From contig NZ_VFIA01000003.1 in the NCBI RefSeq assembly GCF_014282275.1, positions 1 through 64,000 of the forward strand: a DNA stretch of 64,000 nucleotides. Reading direction: 5' to 3'. The notes beneath the pieces were generated by a model, which did no database searches, was not told the DNA's origin, and was given only the letters and a program-made list of their open reading frames with translations. Position 1 is the stretch's first letter. Each line of letters starts with the position of its first letter. The DNA comes from Spirosoma utsteinense. GTDB lineage: Bacteria; Bacteroidota; Bacteroidia; Cytophagales; Spirosomataceae. This document shows positions 28,934-37,291 of the stretch, piece after piece. The translations under genes and the position numbers were made by a program.

Positions 28934-30316
28934 TTACCGCTGTAACTCAAGTCTATTTATTACACTGGTGGGTAGTTCGGCCCGGTCATGCGTTATAAAA
29001 AGCATACTTGCCGTAGCCAGGCCATCCAGTAATTTCCGGGCGAGTTGAATAGATTTACTATCCAAAGCCTGAAAAGGCTCATCGAGCAGTAACACTGGCG
29101 GATTTTTTATCAATGCCCGAACGAACAGGATCAGTCGTTGCTCACCCGTCGACAGTGTCCCGAAGGACCGGCTTAACTGAGCGTCGACATCGAAATAATG
29201 ACTTAACGCAATCAGGTCCGTTTCTGTAGTTTCCGGCACAATCCTGGGTACTGTCAGGGTATCAGTCAACCCCGTCAGAATTACCTGACGCGCTGTAAGG
29301 TGTTGCGGAAAGTACAAATGCAACTCAGGTGAGACGAACCCGATCCGGCGTTTCACGTCCCAGATACTCTCGCCCGATTTACCGCGCCGGTGGCCAAATA
29401 CCCGTACATCGTTGGCATAGGCCTGCGGATGATCACCGTACAACAGGCTCAGCAGCACGGATTTTCCTACGCCGTTTGGCCCCACCAACGCCCATCGTTC
29501 ATTAGCCCTCACCGTCCAGTTCAGCTGATCCAGAATAATTCGCTCACCATAGCGTACTGTTACGTTGGTCAATTGAAAGACATCGTTGAAGTCAACGGGT
29601 TTGGGTGGGGTCCGAAGCAAAGGGATGGGCTTGCTTTCGCAGTCAGCTACAGGCTCTCTATACGCAGCTCTCGGCCCGGACCAGATCTCCTCCGCTAGAC
29701 GCAGCACATGCGTTATAAAGGGAGGAGTACTGTCGGGCTCGGTTACCAGGGCCAGGGCGGCTCCCTGGGTAGTTAATTGGCTAAGCCAGCCTGTAAGGTC
29801 ATTGCGCGAAGCAGTATCCAGGCCGACAAATGGATTATCGAGCAGGAGAAGTGGTGGCTGTCGTAAAAGAGCTTTAATAATGCGGGCTTTGCGTGTCTGC
29901 CCATTTGATAGTTTCAGCAGCGACAGATCCAGCAGGGGCGTCAGGCCCGCGTCATTGATGAGCCTTGCTGCGGCCAACGAGTCAGGAGCCTGCAGGTAAG
30001 TGCGTAACAACGGTGCCTCATTGCTCATCGTAGCCTGATAGCGTTGCTGGTAGAAATAAGTACCATACGAGAATTGGCGCGACTCTTCCCGGAAGGAAAC
30101 AAACGCAACGGATGAATTTCGGATCAGCTTACCGGTCTCTACGGGTAGTTGCCCGGCTAAAACCTGTAGTAATGTAGTTTTGCCGCTTCCTATGGGACCC
30201 ACTATGGCCCAGCACTCACCCGAACAAATCCGGATGGATACATCACGCAGCACATCGCGGTTATTCCGCCTGATGGTGGTCCTCTTCAGGTCAACAAGAA
30301 TAGTTGGTTCAGCCAT
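28934..30316 (-). CDS. Twin ATP-binding cassette protein (ModF/PhrA-like)
   Basis: Cytosolic protein of 460 aa with two fused ABC domains and no membrane segment. Domain 1 has Walker A GPIGSGKTT at 40-48, signature LSNGQTRKARI near 153 and Walker B LLLLDNPFVGLD. Domain 2 has Walker A GPNGVGKSV near 277, signature LSTGEQRLILF near 390 and LLLDEPFQALD. The tandem organisation and the SNGQ and STGEQ signatures fit the ModF/PhrA subgroup, whose role is unclear. No permease gene is adjacent. The C-terminal His switch is seen as ITHDRAELP. A terminator for the upstream gene abuts its ATG. Confidence 0.88.
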   Translation of the reverse strand: MAEPTILVDLKRTTIRRNNRDVLRDVSIRICSGECWAIVGPIGSGKTTLLQVLAGQLPVETGKLIRNSSVAFVSFREESRQFSYGTYFYQQRYQATMSNEAPLLRTYLQAPDSLAAARLINDAGLTPLLDLSLLKLSNGQTRKARIIKALLRQPPLLLLDNPFVGLDTASRNDLTGWLSQLTTQGAALALVTEPDSTPPFITHVLRLAEEIWSGPRAAYREPVADCESKPIPLLRTPPKPVDFNDVFQLTNVTVRYGERIILDQLNWTVRANERWALVGPNGVGKSVLLSLLYGDHPQAYANDVRVFGHRRGKSGESIWDVKRRIGFVSPELHLYFPQHLTARQVILTGLTDTLTVPRIVPETTETDLIALSHYFDVDAQLSRSFGTLSTGEQRLILFVRALIKNPPVLLLDEPFQALDSKSIQLARKLLDGLATASMLFITHDRAELPTSVINRLELQR

Positions 30317-30357
30317 AAAAAAACGGGTCGATACCCTTTCGCAAAGGTACCGACCCG
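30317..30357 (-). terminator. Intrinsic terminator of the Gly/Thr repeat gene
   Basis: On the minus strand, CGGGTCG and CGACCCG (30351-30357 and 30324-30330) pair, with the inner GGTACC/GGTATC bases extending the stem, followed by seven T residues (30323-30317). It ends at the ABC gene start codon. Confidence 0.8.
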
Positions 30358-30385
30358 AATTATCTTGTCAAGTAAGCTAGCTAGC

Positions 30386-31000
30386 TTACTTTCTTGGCGG
30401 TGTCGTCGTTGTCGACGAAGAGGACGATGAGCGTTTCGTCTTCCGGCTGTTGTTGCCTGTCGATCCGCTGTTAGTCCGATCCGTTGTGTTCATCGAATCT
30501 TTTGCACCCGTCGTGGTACCGCTATTCATTGAACCCGTACCCGTCGAGTACGAACCCGTTGTGCCTGTGCCTGTACCTGTTCCTGTGGTTCCGGTCGTTG
30601 TACCCGTCGTCCCCGTTTGAGGCTGCGACTGATACGTACCCGATCCTGTTGTTGTACCTGTACCCGTGGTTGTGCCGGTATTCATGCCCGAACCCGTAGT
30701 CGTACCGGTTCCAGTCGTTGTACCACTGTTCGTGGTTGGCGGCTGAGTCTGGTAGGTACCCGTTGCAGTGCCTGTGTTCGTACCGTTATTCATGGTACCC
30801 GTGGTTCCGGTCGTTGTGCCCGTGCCCATTGTTGAGCCAGTACCCGTAGTTCCGGTGCCCATTGTCGAGCCAGTACCTGTTGTACCAGTGCCCGTCGTTC
30901 CGGTTGCACCTGTACCCGTTGATGAATTCGTTGTTTGTGCCGTTGCGTTGAGGGCCATGCCAGCTACCAGCATCCAACCCATTATCATTACCTTTTTCAT
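30386..31000 (-). CDS. Secreted low-complexity Gly/Thr/Ser repeat protein
   Basis: Protein of 204 aa with a signal peptide ending near ALNATAQ, followed by nearly 150 residues made of Gly, Thr, Ser, Asn, Met and Gln. Units such as [15 protein letters not shown] and [10 protein letters not shown] recur with small variations, separated by [12 protein letters not shown] breaks. The C-terminus turns basic and Ser/Thr-rich ([19 protein letters not shown]). It is presumably disordered and extracellular or periplasmic. No family is recognised and function is unknown. The repetitive DNA suggests growth and loss of units by slippage. I chose the ATG at 31000; the frame is open 7 codons upstream. It has its own terminator. 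Confidence 0.75.
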   Translation of the reverse strand: MKKVMIMGWMLVAGMALNATAQTTNSSTGTGATGTTGTGTTGTGSTMGTGTTGTGSTMGTGTTTGTTGTMNNGTNTGTATGTYQTQPPTTNSGTTTGTGTTTGSGMNTGTTTGTGTTTGSGTYQSQPQTGTTGTTTGTTGTGTGTGTTGSYSTGTGSMNSGTTTGAKDSMNTTDRTNSGSTGNNSRKTKRSSSSSSTTTTPPRK

Positions 31001-31120
31001 AGTCGAGTTTTTAGGTATCAATTACTTGATATACCTTAATAGAACACTATTCCTATAGAATTGTTTGGTTAATATGACAATTCATCTGTAAATCTGCGAT
31101 ATAAGGCCAAAAACGGCTAA

Positions 31121-31159
31121 AAAAAAACAGGCAGCTACCGAGGTAACTACCTGTTTTTT
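31121..31159 (-). terminator. Terminator after the GMC oxidoreductase gene
   Basis: CAGGCAGCTACC at 31128-31139 pairs with the segment up to 31153 through a four-base loop region, with G-U pairs allowed. It is flanked by at least eight A residues on the left and six T residues on the right, so it can stop transcripts from both sides. The minus-strand GMC gene ends 27 bp away. Confidence 0.8.
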
Positions 31160-31185
31160 CCTGAATATAGGGCCTAAGCCAGGGT

Positions 31186-32910
31186 TTACAGATTGCCCTT
31201 TTTCATTTCCTTCACGGCAAAATCGGCTGCCCTAGCGGTCAGGGCCATGTAGGTAAGTGATGGGTTAACGCAGGAAGCCGAGGTCATACAGGCACCATCT
31301 GTATTGAATACGTTTTTAACCGAGTGAATCTGGTTATGCGCATTCAGGACCGACGTTTTAGGGTCGCGGCCCATACGAGCAGTACCCATTTCGTGGATAC
31401 CGATGCCTGGGTGCTTCGATTCGTCGTTGTAAGCTGTCACATTTTTCAGACCAGCCGCTTCGAGCATTTCGGCGGCATCGTTCATCATGTCCTTACGCAT
31501 TTTCTTTTCATTCTCGCCATAGGCTGCGTCGAACACAATCAGGGGTAACCCCCACTTATCCTTTTGGTCGGGAGAAAGGGTCATGCGGTTGTTGGGATCA
31601 GCGAGCATTTCACCAAATCCACCCAGGCTCATTGTCCATGGGCCAGGTGTGGTGAGGCTTTCTTTGAAATCGGCCCCGAAACCATCCATACCATTACCCC
31701 GGTTCCAGCCGCCACGACCGGCACCACCCTGGTAGCCGAAGCCCCGCAGGTAGTCCCGCTTGTCGCCACCCCAGTTCCGGTAGCGTGGTACGTAAACGCC
31801 GTTAGCCCGCCGACCGTAGTAGTACTGGTCTTCCATACCGTCAAACGTGCCAGCGGCTCCAACAGCCAGGTGGTGGTCCATGATATTACGACCCAGCTGG
31901 TCGGAGTCGTTACCCATTCCGTTGGGGAAGCGGTGCGACTTGGAGTTCATCAGGATGGACGTACTGGCAAAAGACGACGCATTCATAAAGATGATCTTGG
32001 CGTAATACTCACGAACCTGTTTCGTGTTCTGATCGATTATCCGGACACCCGTCGCTTTGCCTTTTTTCTCGTCATACAACACTTCCGATACAATTGAATC
32101 GGGACGTAGGGTAAGGCGACCGGTTTTTACTGCTGCGGGCAACGTGGCGGCCTGCGTGCTAAAATAAGCGCCGTAAGGACAACCGCGCATACACTGGTTC
32201 CGGAACTGGCAGGCAGCCCGACCAAGGTCGTAGTGCTGCTGTTTGGGGGCTGTCAAGTGAGCAACGCGGCCAATGGTAACGGTACGTCCGCCAAACGATT
32301 TCTCGATGCGGGCTTTCACCTCTTTCTCCACGCAATTCAATTGCATAGGGGGAAGAAAGTTGCCATCCGGCAGAACGTCCAGGCCATCTTTATTACCCGA
32401 AATACCGGCAAATCCTTCTACATAGTTGTACCAGTTTGCCAGGTCTTCGTAGCGGATGGGCCAGTCGACACCAACGCCTTCTTTGGCATTGGCCATGAAA
32501 TCTTCTTTGTTCCAGCGGTAGCTCTGACGACCCCACATCAGCGACCGGCCACCCACGTGGTAGCCACGAATCCAGTCGACTTTGCGGTTTTCTTTTTCGA
32601 GGTACGGGTTTTCCTTATCGTTCTCGAAATGGTGCCGCCATTCTTCGTTAGCCGTATAACCGGTCCGCATGTTGGCCCAGTACTCTTCGGCCGCCATCGT
32701 CGTTACCCGACCCCGGTGAGGAAATTCCCACGGATTTTTGGTGGCGGTCTCATAGCCTTCGATATGCTTGATATCGCGTCCCCGCTCCAGCATCAGCACT
32801 CTAAGCCCTTTCTGGGTTAGTTCTTTGGCTGCCCAGCCACCCGAAATACCTGAGCCTACGACGATAGCATCGTAGGTCATGTCTTTTACAGCATCTATGT
32901 TGAGATTCAT
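31186..32910 (-). CDS. GMC family oxidoreductase
   Basis: FAD-dependent dehydrogenase of 574 aa. The Rossmann dinucleotide motif VVGSGISGGWAAKELTQKG begins near residue 17, then MLERG. Other features are GGRSLMWGRQSYRW near 119, the cysteine cluster CQFRNQCMRGCPYGAY near 235, HEMGTARMG near 510 and the C-terminal NPSLTYMALTARAADF. The pairing with a gluconate-2-dehydrogenase-subunit-3 protein just upstream is typical of membrane-associated sugar or sugar-alcohol dehydrogenases in Bacteroidota. No signal peptide is visible; export with a Tat-bearing partner is possible but inferred. The substrate is unknown. Confidence 0.92.
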   Translation of the reverse strand: MNLNIDAVKDMTYDAIVVGSGISGGWAAKELTQKGLRVLMLERGRDIKHIEGYETATKNPWEFPHRGRVTTMAAEEYWANMRTGYTANEEWRHHFENDKENPYLEKENRKVDWIRGYHVGGRSLMWGRQSYRWNKEDFMANAKEGVGVDWPIRYEDLANWYNYVEGFAGISGNKDGLDVLPDGNFLPPMQLNCVEKEVKARIEKSFGGRTVTIGRVAHLTAPKQQHYDLGRAACQFRNQCMRGCPYGAYFSTQAATLPAAVKTGRLTLRPDSIVSEVLYDEKKGKATGVRIIDQNTKQVREYYAKIIFMNASSFASTSILMNSKSHRFPNGMGNDSDQLGRNIMDHHLAVGAAGTFDGMEDQYYYGRRANGVYVPRYRNWGGDKRDYLRGFGYQGGAGRGGWNRGNGMDGFGADFKESLTTPGPWTMSLGGFGEMLADPNNRMTLSPDQKDKWGLPLIVFDAAYGENEKKMRKDMMNDAAEMLEAAGLKNVTAYNDESKHPGIGIHEMGTARMGRDPKTSVLNAHNQIHSVKNVFNTDGACMTSASCVNPSLTYMALTARAADFAVKEMKKGNL

Positions 32911-32932
32911 GTCTTTAAATCTTAAAGGTCGT

Positions 32933-33014
32933 AGAAGTCATAAGTCGCAAAAGCCGTAAGTGCGGTTTCCCGCCGAACAGCCGCAAACTGGCTTGTTTAC
33001 GACTTATGGCTTTT
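32933..33014. repeat. Imperfect inverted repeat between dehydrogenase genes
   Basis: Arms at 32933-32965 and 32981-33014 pair imperfectly (several mismatches and one bulge) around a 15-nt loop. The outer part of the arms carries the AGTCATAAGTCG / CGACTTATGGC sequence, related to the hairpin at 21996. It sits in the 128-bp gap between the subunit-3 and GMC genes, both on the minus strand. Confidence 0.7.
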
Positions 33015-33038
33015 CGCTTTATAACTAAGTTAGATTAA

Positions 33039-33668
33039 TTAGATGGCCCACGCTTTCTGGCCGGCTTTGAGCGGTACACAGCCATCGTAACGGCCCGGAA
33101 CCGCTACGTATTCGAGCGCCTGCGTGCAGCCAATTTCCGAAGTAAAATAACCTGTCAATGTCAGGTCTTTCAGGATCGTGAAGAAAGGTGTGTAGCGTTC
33201 GGCTTTGGCTTTCGGCATCTGGGCATCGGCCTGCGCACCCGCACTCTGCGTGCTGGCCATTTGGGTCTTCTGCTGTTTGGCTTCGGCTTCCAGCTTCTTC
33301 ACAATGTCGATCCGCTGGGTTGAATCGAGTTGCGCAAATGCCTTCCCGTAAGCATCCTGACTTAGTTTGTTGGTCTGTGCCAGCCCTTCCAGGAACCGTT
33401 TCTGGTCAGCTTCTTTATAGCAGTCTTTCAGAAGAACATCAATGATTTCGTTCACTTTAGCTGCTTTGGCACCAGGCGTACTAGTCGTTGGAATAATGGT
33501 TTCGGCCAGTTCAGCAACGGTTGCATCCTGGTCGGCGGTAAGGAAGACCGGTTTGCCGGTCAGGGTACGCCGGGCCGCTGAGGCCTCAAGTGTATCCGCC
33601 AGCGCGGGTAGCGTCATGGTGGCACCAGCCAGCATGGCCACCCGCATGAGGGCGTCTCTTCTGTTCAT
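33039..33668 (-). CDS. Gluconate 2-dehydrogenase subunit 3 family protein
   Basis: Small exported subunit of 209 aa that partners the GMC flavoprotein. The N-terminus has a twin-arginine-like signal (NRRDALMRVAMLAGATMTLP) and then a cleavable region near ALADTLEA. VAELAETIIPTTSTPGAKAA near residue 50 is the family's signature segment, and the C-terminus has TGYFTSEIGCTQALEYV and PGRYDGCVPL. A Gln/Ala-rich insertion (about 135-155) is probably a linker. It is translated ahead of the GMC gene with 128 bp between them. Confidence 0.88.
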   Translation of the reverse strand: MNRRDALMRVAMLAGATMTLPALADTLEASAARRTLTGKPVFLTADQDATVAELAETIIPTTSTPGAKAAKVNEIIDVLLKDCYKEADQKRFLEGLAQTNKLSQDAYGKAFAQLDSTQRIDIVKKLEAEAKQQKTQMASTQSAGAQADAQMPKAKAERYTPFFTILKDLTLTGYFTSEIGCTQALEYVAVPGRYDGCVPLKAGQKAWAI

Positions 33669-33715
33669 GAGCGTAAGATGAATTATATTTCTAATTATAA
33701 CGATGCAAAGGAATA

Positions 33716-33723
33716 CAAATATA
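33716..33723 (-). promoter_or_regulatory. Candidate -7 element of the subunit-3/GMC operon
   Basis: The minus strand reads TATATTTG, an exact TAnnTTTG match, 48 bp before the ATG of the subunit-3 gene. No TTTG at the ideal -33 spacing was found. Confidence 0.45.
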
Positions 33724-33804
33724 TAACAATCAATGACTGAATTGTCTGTTTCTGAGACTGAGTTTTACCGACTTACCCGTAAATAATAGTATATACCCAG
33801 AACA

Positions 33805-33842
33805 AGAAGGCGATGCATCCACGCAGGAATGCACCGCCTTCT
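33805..33842 (-). terminator. Hairpin after the phytase-esterase-like gene
   Basis: AGAAGGCG and CGCCTTCT pair, with an inner ATGCAT/ATGCA stem broken by one base, around a short loop. On the minus strand it is followed by TGTTCT, not a strong U-tract. It lies 57 bp after the stop codon of the adjacent minus-strand gene. Confidence 0.55.
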
Positions 33843-33898
33843 TCACTCCCCTGTATACGTTGTATGCGTGTATTTTGGGCCCAAAACGAGCTAATGGA

Positions 33899-35215
33899 TT
33901 ATTTTACAGCCTTTTTCAACGTTACGAAATACACACGGTTCTTATCGATCGTGTTCGTTGACGGGAGGATCTTTGCTACATATGTCCCCGTTCCGGTAAC
34001 CCCAAAATCGTCGTCGTTAGAGACCGCCAGCAAGGTTGGGCTGAGCAACGCTATGCCCTCGGCCTTATCGTGAGGATAAACGGGCGACGTTTCGGTGGCT
34101 AAATCCAGCGCCAGCGTTTTGGTGACGGGCGTAATTCCATTAGCCTGTAGGGCAATCGCCGTTTTGAGTTCCTCTACCGTTTTCCCACCATAAAGCTTGC
34201 CGTTGGCCCCATTGGCGGGGTCTGAGATATCGGTTGCGCCGGTAAGATCAATTTTATACACCCGCTTGAAGAGCGTGCTTTTGTTAGCATCGGTTCCATA
34301 CTCGCCGTCGCGCTCAAGGACCAGGAACGTAGTGTTTGTAATGGCAGTGATTTCGCTGACCGCCTGTAGGTTGGCGCGTTCAATGAGGTAAACAAACTGT
34401 TTGGTAGCGCCCGTAGCAATATTGAATGTCAGGATGCGGGTAACCAACGAACCGGATACAGCCGCTGACGACGGGTTATAGAGCGGAAACTGCATGATAC
34501 CAACCAGCGTCTTGCCATCGGGCGTGAGGGTTAGTCCTTCCATGCCGCGGTTGGCCCGACGCGTGGCGAACACCAGCGGGATAGTCCGGCCACCGGTACC
34601 GCTGCCAAACGGATTGATCCGCTCAAGGGTCCGTCCCGTCGCATCGAAGTGAACAATATGGGGACCATACTCATCACTCACCCAGAACGTACCATCCGAT
34701 GCCACGGCCAGCCCTTCCGAATCAAGCCCATCAACACTGCTGCCAATATTAGTGCCGTTTATAGCGAGAGCGGTCTCGCCGGTACCGCCCTGATTGGCCG
34801 GGTTTGGCAATCCGTTCAGCTTACCACCCGCACTGTTCTTCAGTTCAATGATGCTTTCCAGTATCATCTGGCCATTTTTCACCCGAAACTTACCAATCTG
34901 GGGCGCAAAGCCAGGTACAGCAAATACTTTCGAGTTAGCCATTGTACCGTCGATGTTTGGCCCCCGGTCGGTGAGCATAAAGAAAGCGCCGGGATCACGA
35001 GGGTCGGAAGCAATGGCCGACCCGAAACCGCCATTAAATACCTGAACGTTACCAACCGTCGTCAGAATAGCGGGTAGAAAGGTGCCTTTATTGTCGGCAT
35101 CGACAACAGCCGGTAAACCCGGCGTCGACTCAAGCCGGTGGTCTTCACAGGCACTCATCAACAAAGCAGCAGCCGTAACGGCCGACACGGCACTAAAGAA
35201 GGAAAAATACTTCAT
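33899..35215 (-). CDS. Esterase-like activity of phytase family lipoprotein
   Basis: Lipoprotein of 438 aa. The signal peptide ends in a lipobox (LMSAC, Cys near residue 22). The mature part is a beta-propeller-like domain with FGSAIASDPRDPGAFFMLTD near residue 65, GLDSEGLAVASDGTFWVSDE near 164 and GMEGLTLTPDGKTLVG near 223, which match the esterase-like phytase family (Phytase-like). The SDEYGPHI and DKAEGI segments are likely metal or substrate contacts. The family name comes from sequence; the real substrate is unknown. The gene stands alone, with a hairpin downstream. Confidence 0.85.
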   Translation of the reverse strand: MKYFSFFSAVSAVTAAALLMSACEDHRLESTPGLPAVVDADNKGTFLPAILTTVGNVQVFNGGFGSAIASDPRDPGAFFMLTDRGPNIDGTMANSKVFAVPGFAPQIGKFRVKNGQMILESIIELKNSAGGKLNGLPNPANQGGTGETALAINGTNIGSSVDGLDSEGLAVASDGTFWVSDEYGPHIVHFDATGRTLERINPFGSGTGGRTIPLVFATRRANRGMEGLTLTPDGKTLVGIMQFPLYNPSSAAVSGSLVTRILTFNIATGATKQFVYLIERANLQAVSEITAITNTTFLVLERDGEYGTDANKSTLFKRVYKIDLTGATDISDPANGANGKLYGGKTVEELKTAIALQANGITPVTKTLALDLATETSPVYPHDKAEGIALLSPTLLAVSNDDDFGVTGTGTYVAKILPSTNTIDKNRVYFVTLKKAVK

Positions 35216-35340
35216 ATGTATTAGTCAGAGCGTAGTGGTGGAAAACCACAAAAGTCGGCCTGAGCTGTTACGCCAGTGTGAACATAGCTGGTCTTGTCAT
35301 GAAGGGATTGTTACCTTTTCAGTCTGCTCACTTACGCGAA

Positions 35341-35934
35341 TCACGATTTGGGCGTGTATTGATTAGCGCGCTCGTTACGTTCGGCACGGGTCACAATGTC
35401 CAGCAGGCGTTTGGTGCGGGTTGCGGGTGTTTTGGCGTTGAGTAGCCACTCCAGAATACCCCGTTTGGCCGAAGGGGGAAAGGCGTCAAAAAATCCTTTT
35501 GCAACCGGATTTGCTTCCAGCAACTCCTGTAGATCAGGCGGATAAACTAAATTCGTTACCTCGTCCAGGGCGGTCCAGGTGCCGGTTCGTTTAGCCAGGT
35601 CAATCATTGCCAGCCCCGCATCGGTCATCAGGCCAGCCTCCAGGAGCTTTTCAACCTTGTTTTTATTGACCGTGCTCCAGTTGCTGTTAGGTTTTCGTCT
35701 GGAAAAGAACTGACGGTAATGCTGATCGTCACCTTTCCTGGCCGCACTATCGATCCAGCCAAAGCAAAGGGCTTCGTCTACGGCTTCATTGTAGGTTACG
35801 CTCGGCGTTGCGCTGGCCTTCTTATAAATTCTGAGCCACACATTCTTCTCGGTCGAATGATTAGCAGCAAGCCACTGCCGCCAATCGGCGCGGGTGGGGG
35901 CGTCAATAGTTGTTGGAGAGGAATCAGTTATCAT
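35341..35934 (-). CDS. YdeI/OmpD-associated family protein
   Basis: Small soluble protein of 197 aa. W-RQWLAANHSTEKNVWLRI near residue 20, TYNEAVDEALCFGWIDS near 46 and QFFSRRKPNSNWSTVNK near 74 are the conserved blocks of the YdeI family (bacteriocin-protection-like). The C-terminal FFDAFPPSAKRGILEWL is the second domain. Members are linked to stress or antimicrobial-peptide resistance in enterobacteria, but mechanism is unclear. The frame is open 18 codons further; I chose the ATG at 35934 because the family begins there. No operon partner. Confidence 0.87.
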   Translation of the reverse strand: MITDSSPTTIDAPTRADWRQWLAANHSTEKNVWLRIYKKASATPSVTYNEAVDEALCFGWIDSAARKGDDQHYRQFFSRRKPNSNWSTVNKNKVEKLLEAGLMTDAGLAMIDLAKRTGTWTALDEVTNLVYPPDLQELLEANPVAKGFFDAFPPSAKRGILEWLLNAKTPATRTKRLLDIVTRAERNERANQYTPKS

Positions 35935-36037
35935 ACGATAGCGCCAGGAGACAAGTACAGGCCGATATTGCTCAACTAAATATAACACATCGGCCTGTAA
36001 TTTTTGCCTGCCCTATACCCTTCGATGCTACTTCACG

Positions 36038-36079
36038 CAAAAAAAAATGCTCCTAAACCGCTTGCGGTCAAGGAGCATT
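36038..36079 (-). terminator. Intrinsic terminator of manC
   Basis: AATGCTCCT at 36046-36054 pairs with AGGAGCATT at 36071-36079, and ACCGC/GCGGT pairs inside. On the minus strand the stem is followed by a run of T residues. The manC stop codon lies 37 bp before it. Confidence 0.85.
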
Positions 36080-36115
36080 CAGGTAGCTTTTACGGGCTAC
36101 CCATACGCCTGTAGG

Positions 36116-37201
36116 CTAGACAAATTCGGTACCCTGCTCTTTGGCATCGGCCACAAAGGCTTTAACTTTCTGTTCGTCTTCCTTACGGCAGATCATCAGG
36201 ACATTATCATATTCCGCCACAATGAAACCATCCAGGCCATTAATGGCTACCAGCCGGTTTTTAGGCGTTTTAATGATGCAGTTTTTCGTATCGTAAAGCA
36301 TAACGTGGCCGTCGACTACGTTCTGATCGGCATTCTTGTCCGAAGCTTCGTATAACGACTTCCAGGTTCCAAGGTCCGACCAGCCGAAATCGCTCAACAC
36401 CACATACACATTATGCGCTTTTTCCATCACCCCGTTGTCAATCGAGATGCTTTTGGTTAGCGAATAGGCTTTATCGATGAACGCCTTTTCGTTATTTGTG
36501 TAATAAGCGGCTTTCCCTTCTTCGAATATCTCGGCCACTTCGGGTAAATGCGTTGTAAACGCGCTGATGATTGCCTGCACGTTCCAGACAAAAATACCGG
36601 CGTTCCAGACAAACTCACCACTGTCGACAAACTGCCGGGCCAGATCGAGGTTTGGCTTCTCCATGAAGCTCTTCACTTTGCGAACAGCCGAACCACTCTC
36701 TTCGGTCCCTTCATCAGAAACGTACTGGATATACCCATAGCCCGTATCGGGGCGGCTGGGCTGAATACCCAGCGTAACCAGAATATCCTGCTCCGCTGTA
36801 GCGTCGAGTGCTGTGCGGATGGTACGCTTGAATTCTTCTTCTTTGAGGATGATGTGATCGGCAGGAGCCACAATGATATTGGCTTGTGGATCACGCTGAG
36901 CGATTTTATAACAGGCATACGCAATGCAGGGAGCCGTATTGCGGGCAATAGGCTCACACAACACCTGATCATCGGTCAGTTGGGGAAGCTGCTCCTGGCA
37001 AAGGTTCTTGTAAAGCGCGCTGGTAACGATATAAATATGTTCGGGCGGGCAAACGCCGTCGAAGCGATCGGCTGTTTGCTGAAGGAGTGTCCGGCCGGTG
37101 CCGAGCACATCATGAAACTGCTTTGGATAACTCGTCCGGCTGAAAGGCCAGAACCGCGTTCCGACGCCCCCCGCCATGATGATGACATAGGTATGATTCA
37201 T
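36116..37201 (-). CDS. manC: Mannose-1-phosphate guanylyltransferase
   Basis: Nucleotidyltransferase of 361 aa that makes GDP-mannose from mannose-1-phosphate and GTP. The N-terminal signature IIMAGGVGTRFWPFSR covers residues 7-22, followed by PKQF. IVAPADHIIL near 110 and SFMEKPNLDLA near 185 are donor- and sugar-binding motifs. GWSDLGTW near 277 is conserved in the family. There is no C-terminal isomerase cupin domain, so this is the monofunctional form. With gmd at 10366 it could feed 6-deoxysugar synthesis for the EPS locus. Single gene with its own terminator. Confidence 0.95.
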   Translation of the reverse strand: MNHTYVIIMAGGVGTRFWPFSRTSYPKQFHDVLGTGRTLLQQTADRFDGVCPPEHIYIVTSALYKNLCQEQLPQLTDDQVLCEPIARNTAPCIAYACYKIAQRDPQANIIVAPADHIILKEEEFKRTIRTALDATAEQDILVTLGIQPSRPDTGYGYIQYVSDEGTEESGSAVRKVKSFMEKPNLDLARQFVDSGEFVWNAGIFVWNVQAIISAFTTHLPEVAEIFEEGKAAYYTNNEKAFIDKAYSLTKSISIDNGVMEKAHNVYVVLSDFGWSDLGTWKSLYEASDKNADQNVVDGHVMLYDTKNCIIKTPKNRLVAINGLDGFIVAEYDNVLMICRKEDEQKVKAFVADAKEQGTEFV

Positions 37202-37291
37202 TGATACTGAACGATGTAGTAATGGCGCAAATTTGCTACTATCTTACTGATTTGAACTAGAAAAGTTCAGTATTCTTACGGATTGGTTCAC

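Noticed and set aside
32233..32820. 195-codon frame antisense to the GMC gene
   Set aside because: Fully inside a well-supported gene with no family match.
36548..37204. 218-codon frame antisense to manC
   Set aside because: It lies entirely within the manC gene, whose product is clear; it is a shadow of its codon bias.
37228..37237. Palindrome GCAAATTTGC before manC as an operator
   Set aside because: Ten bases with high AT content are too common to support a call.
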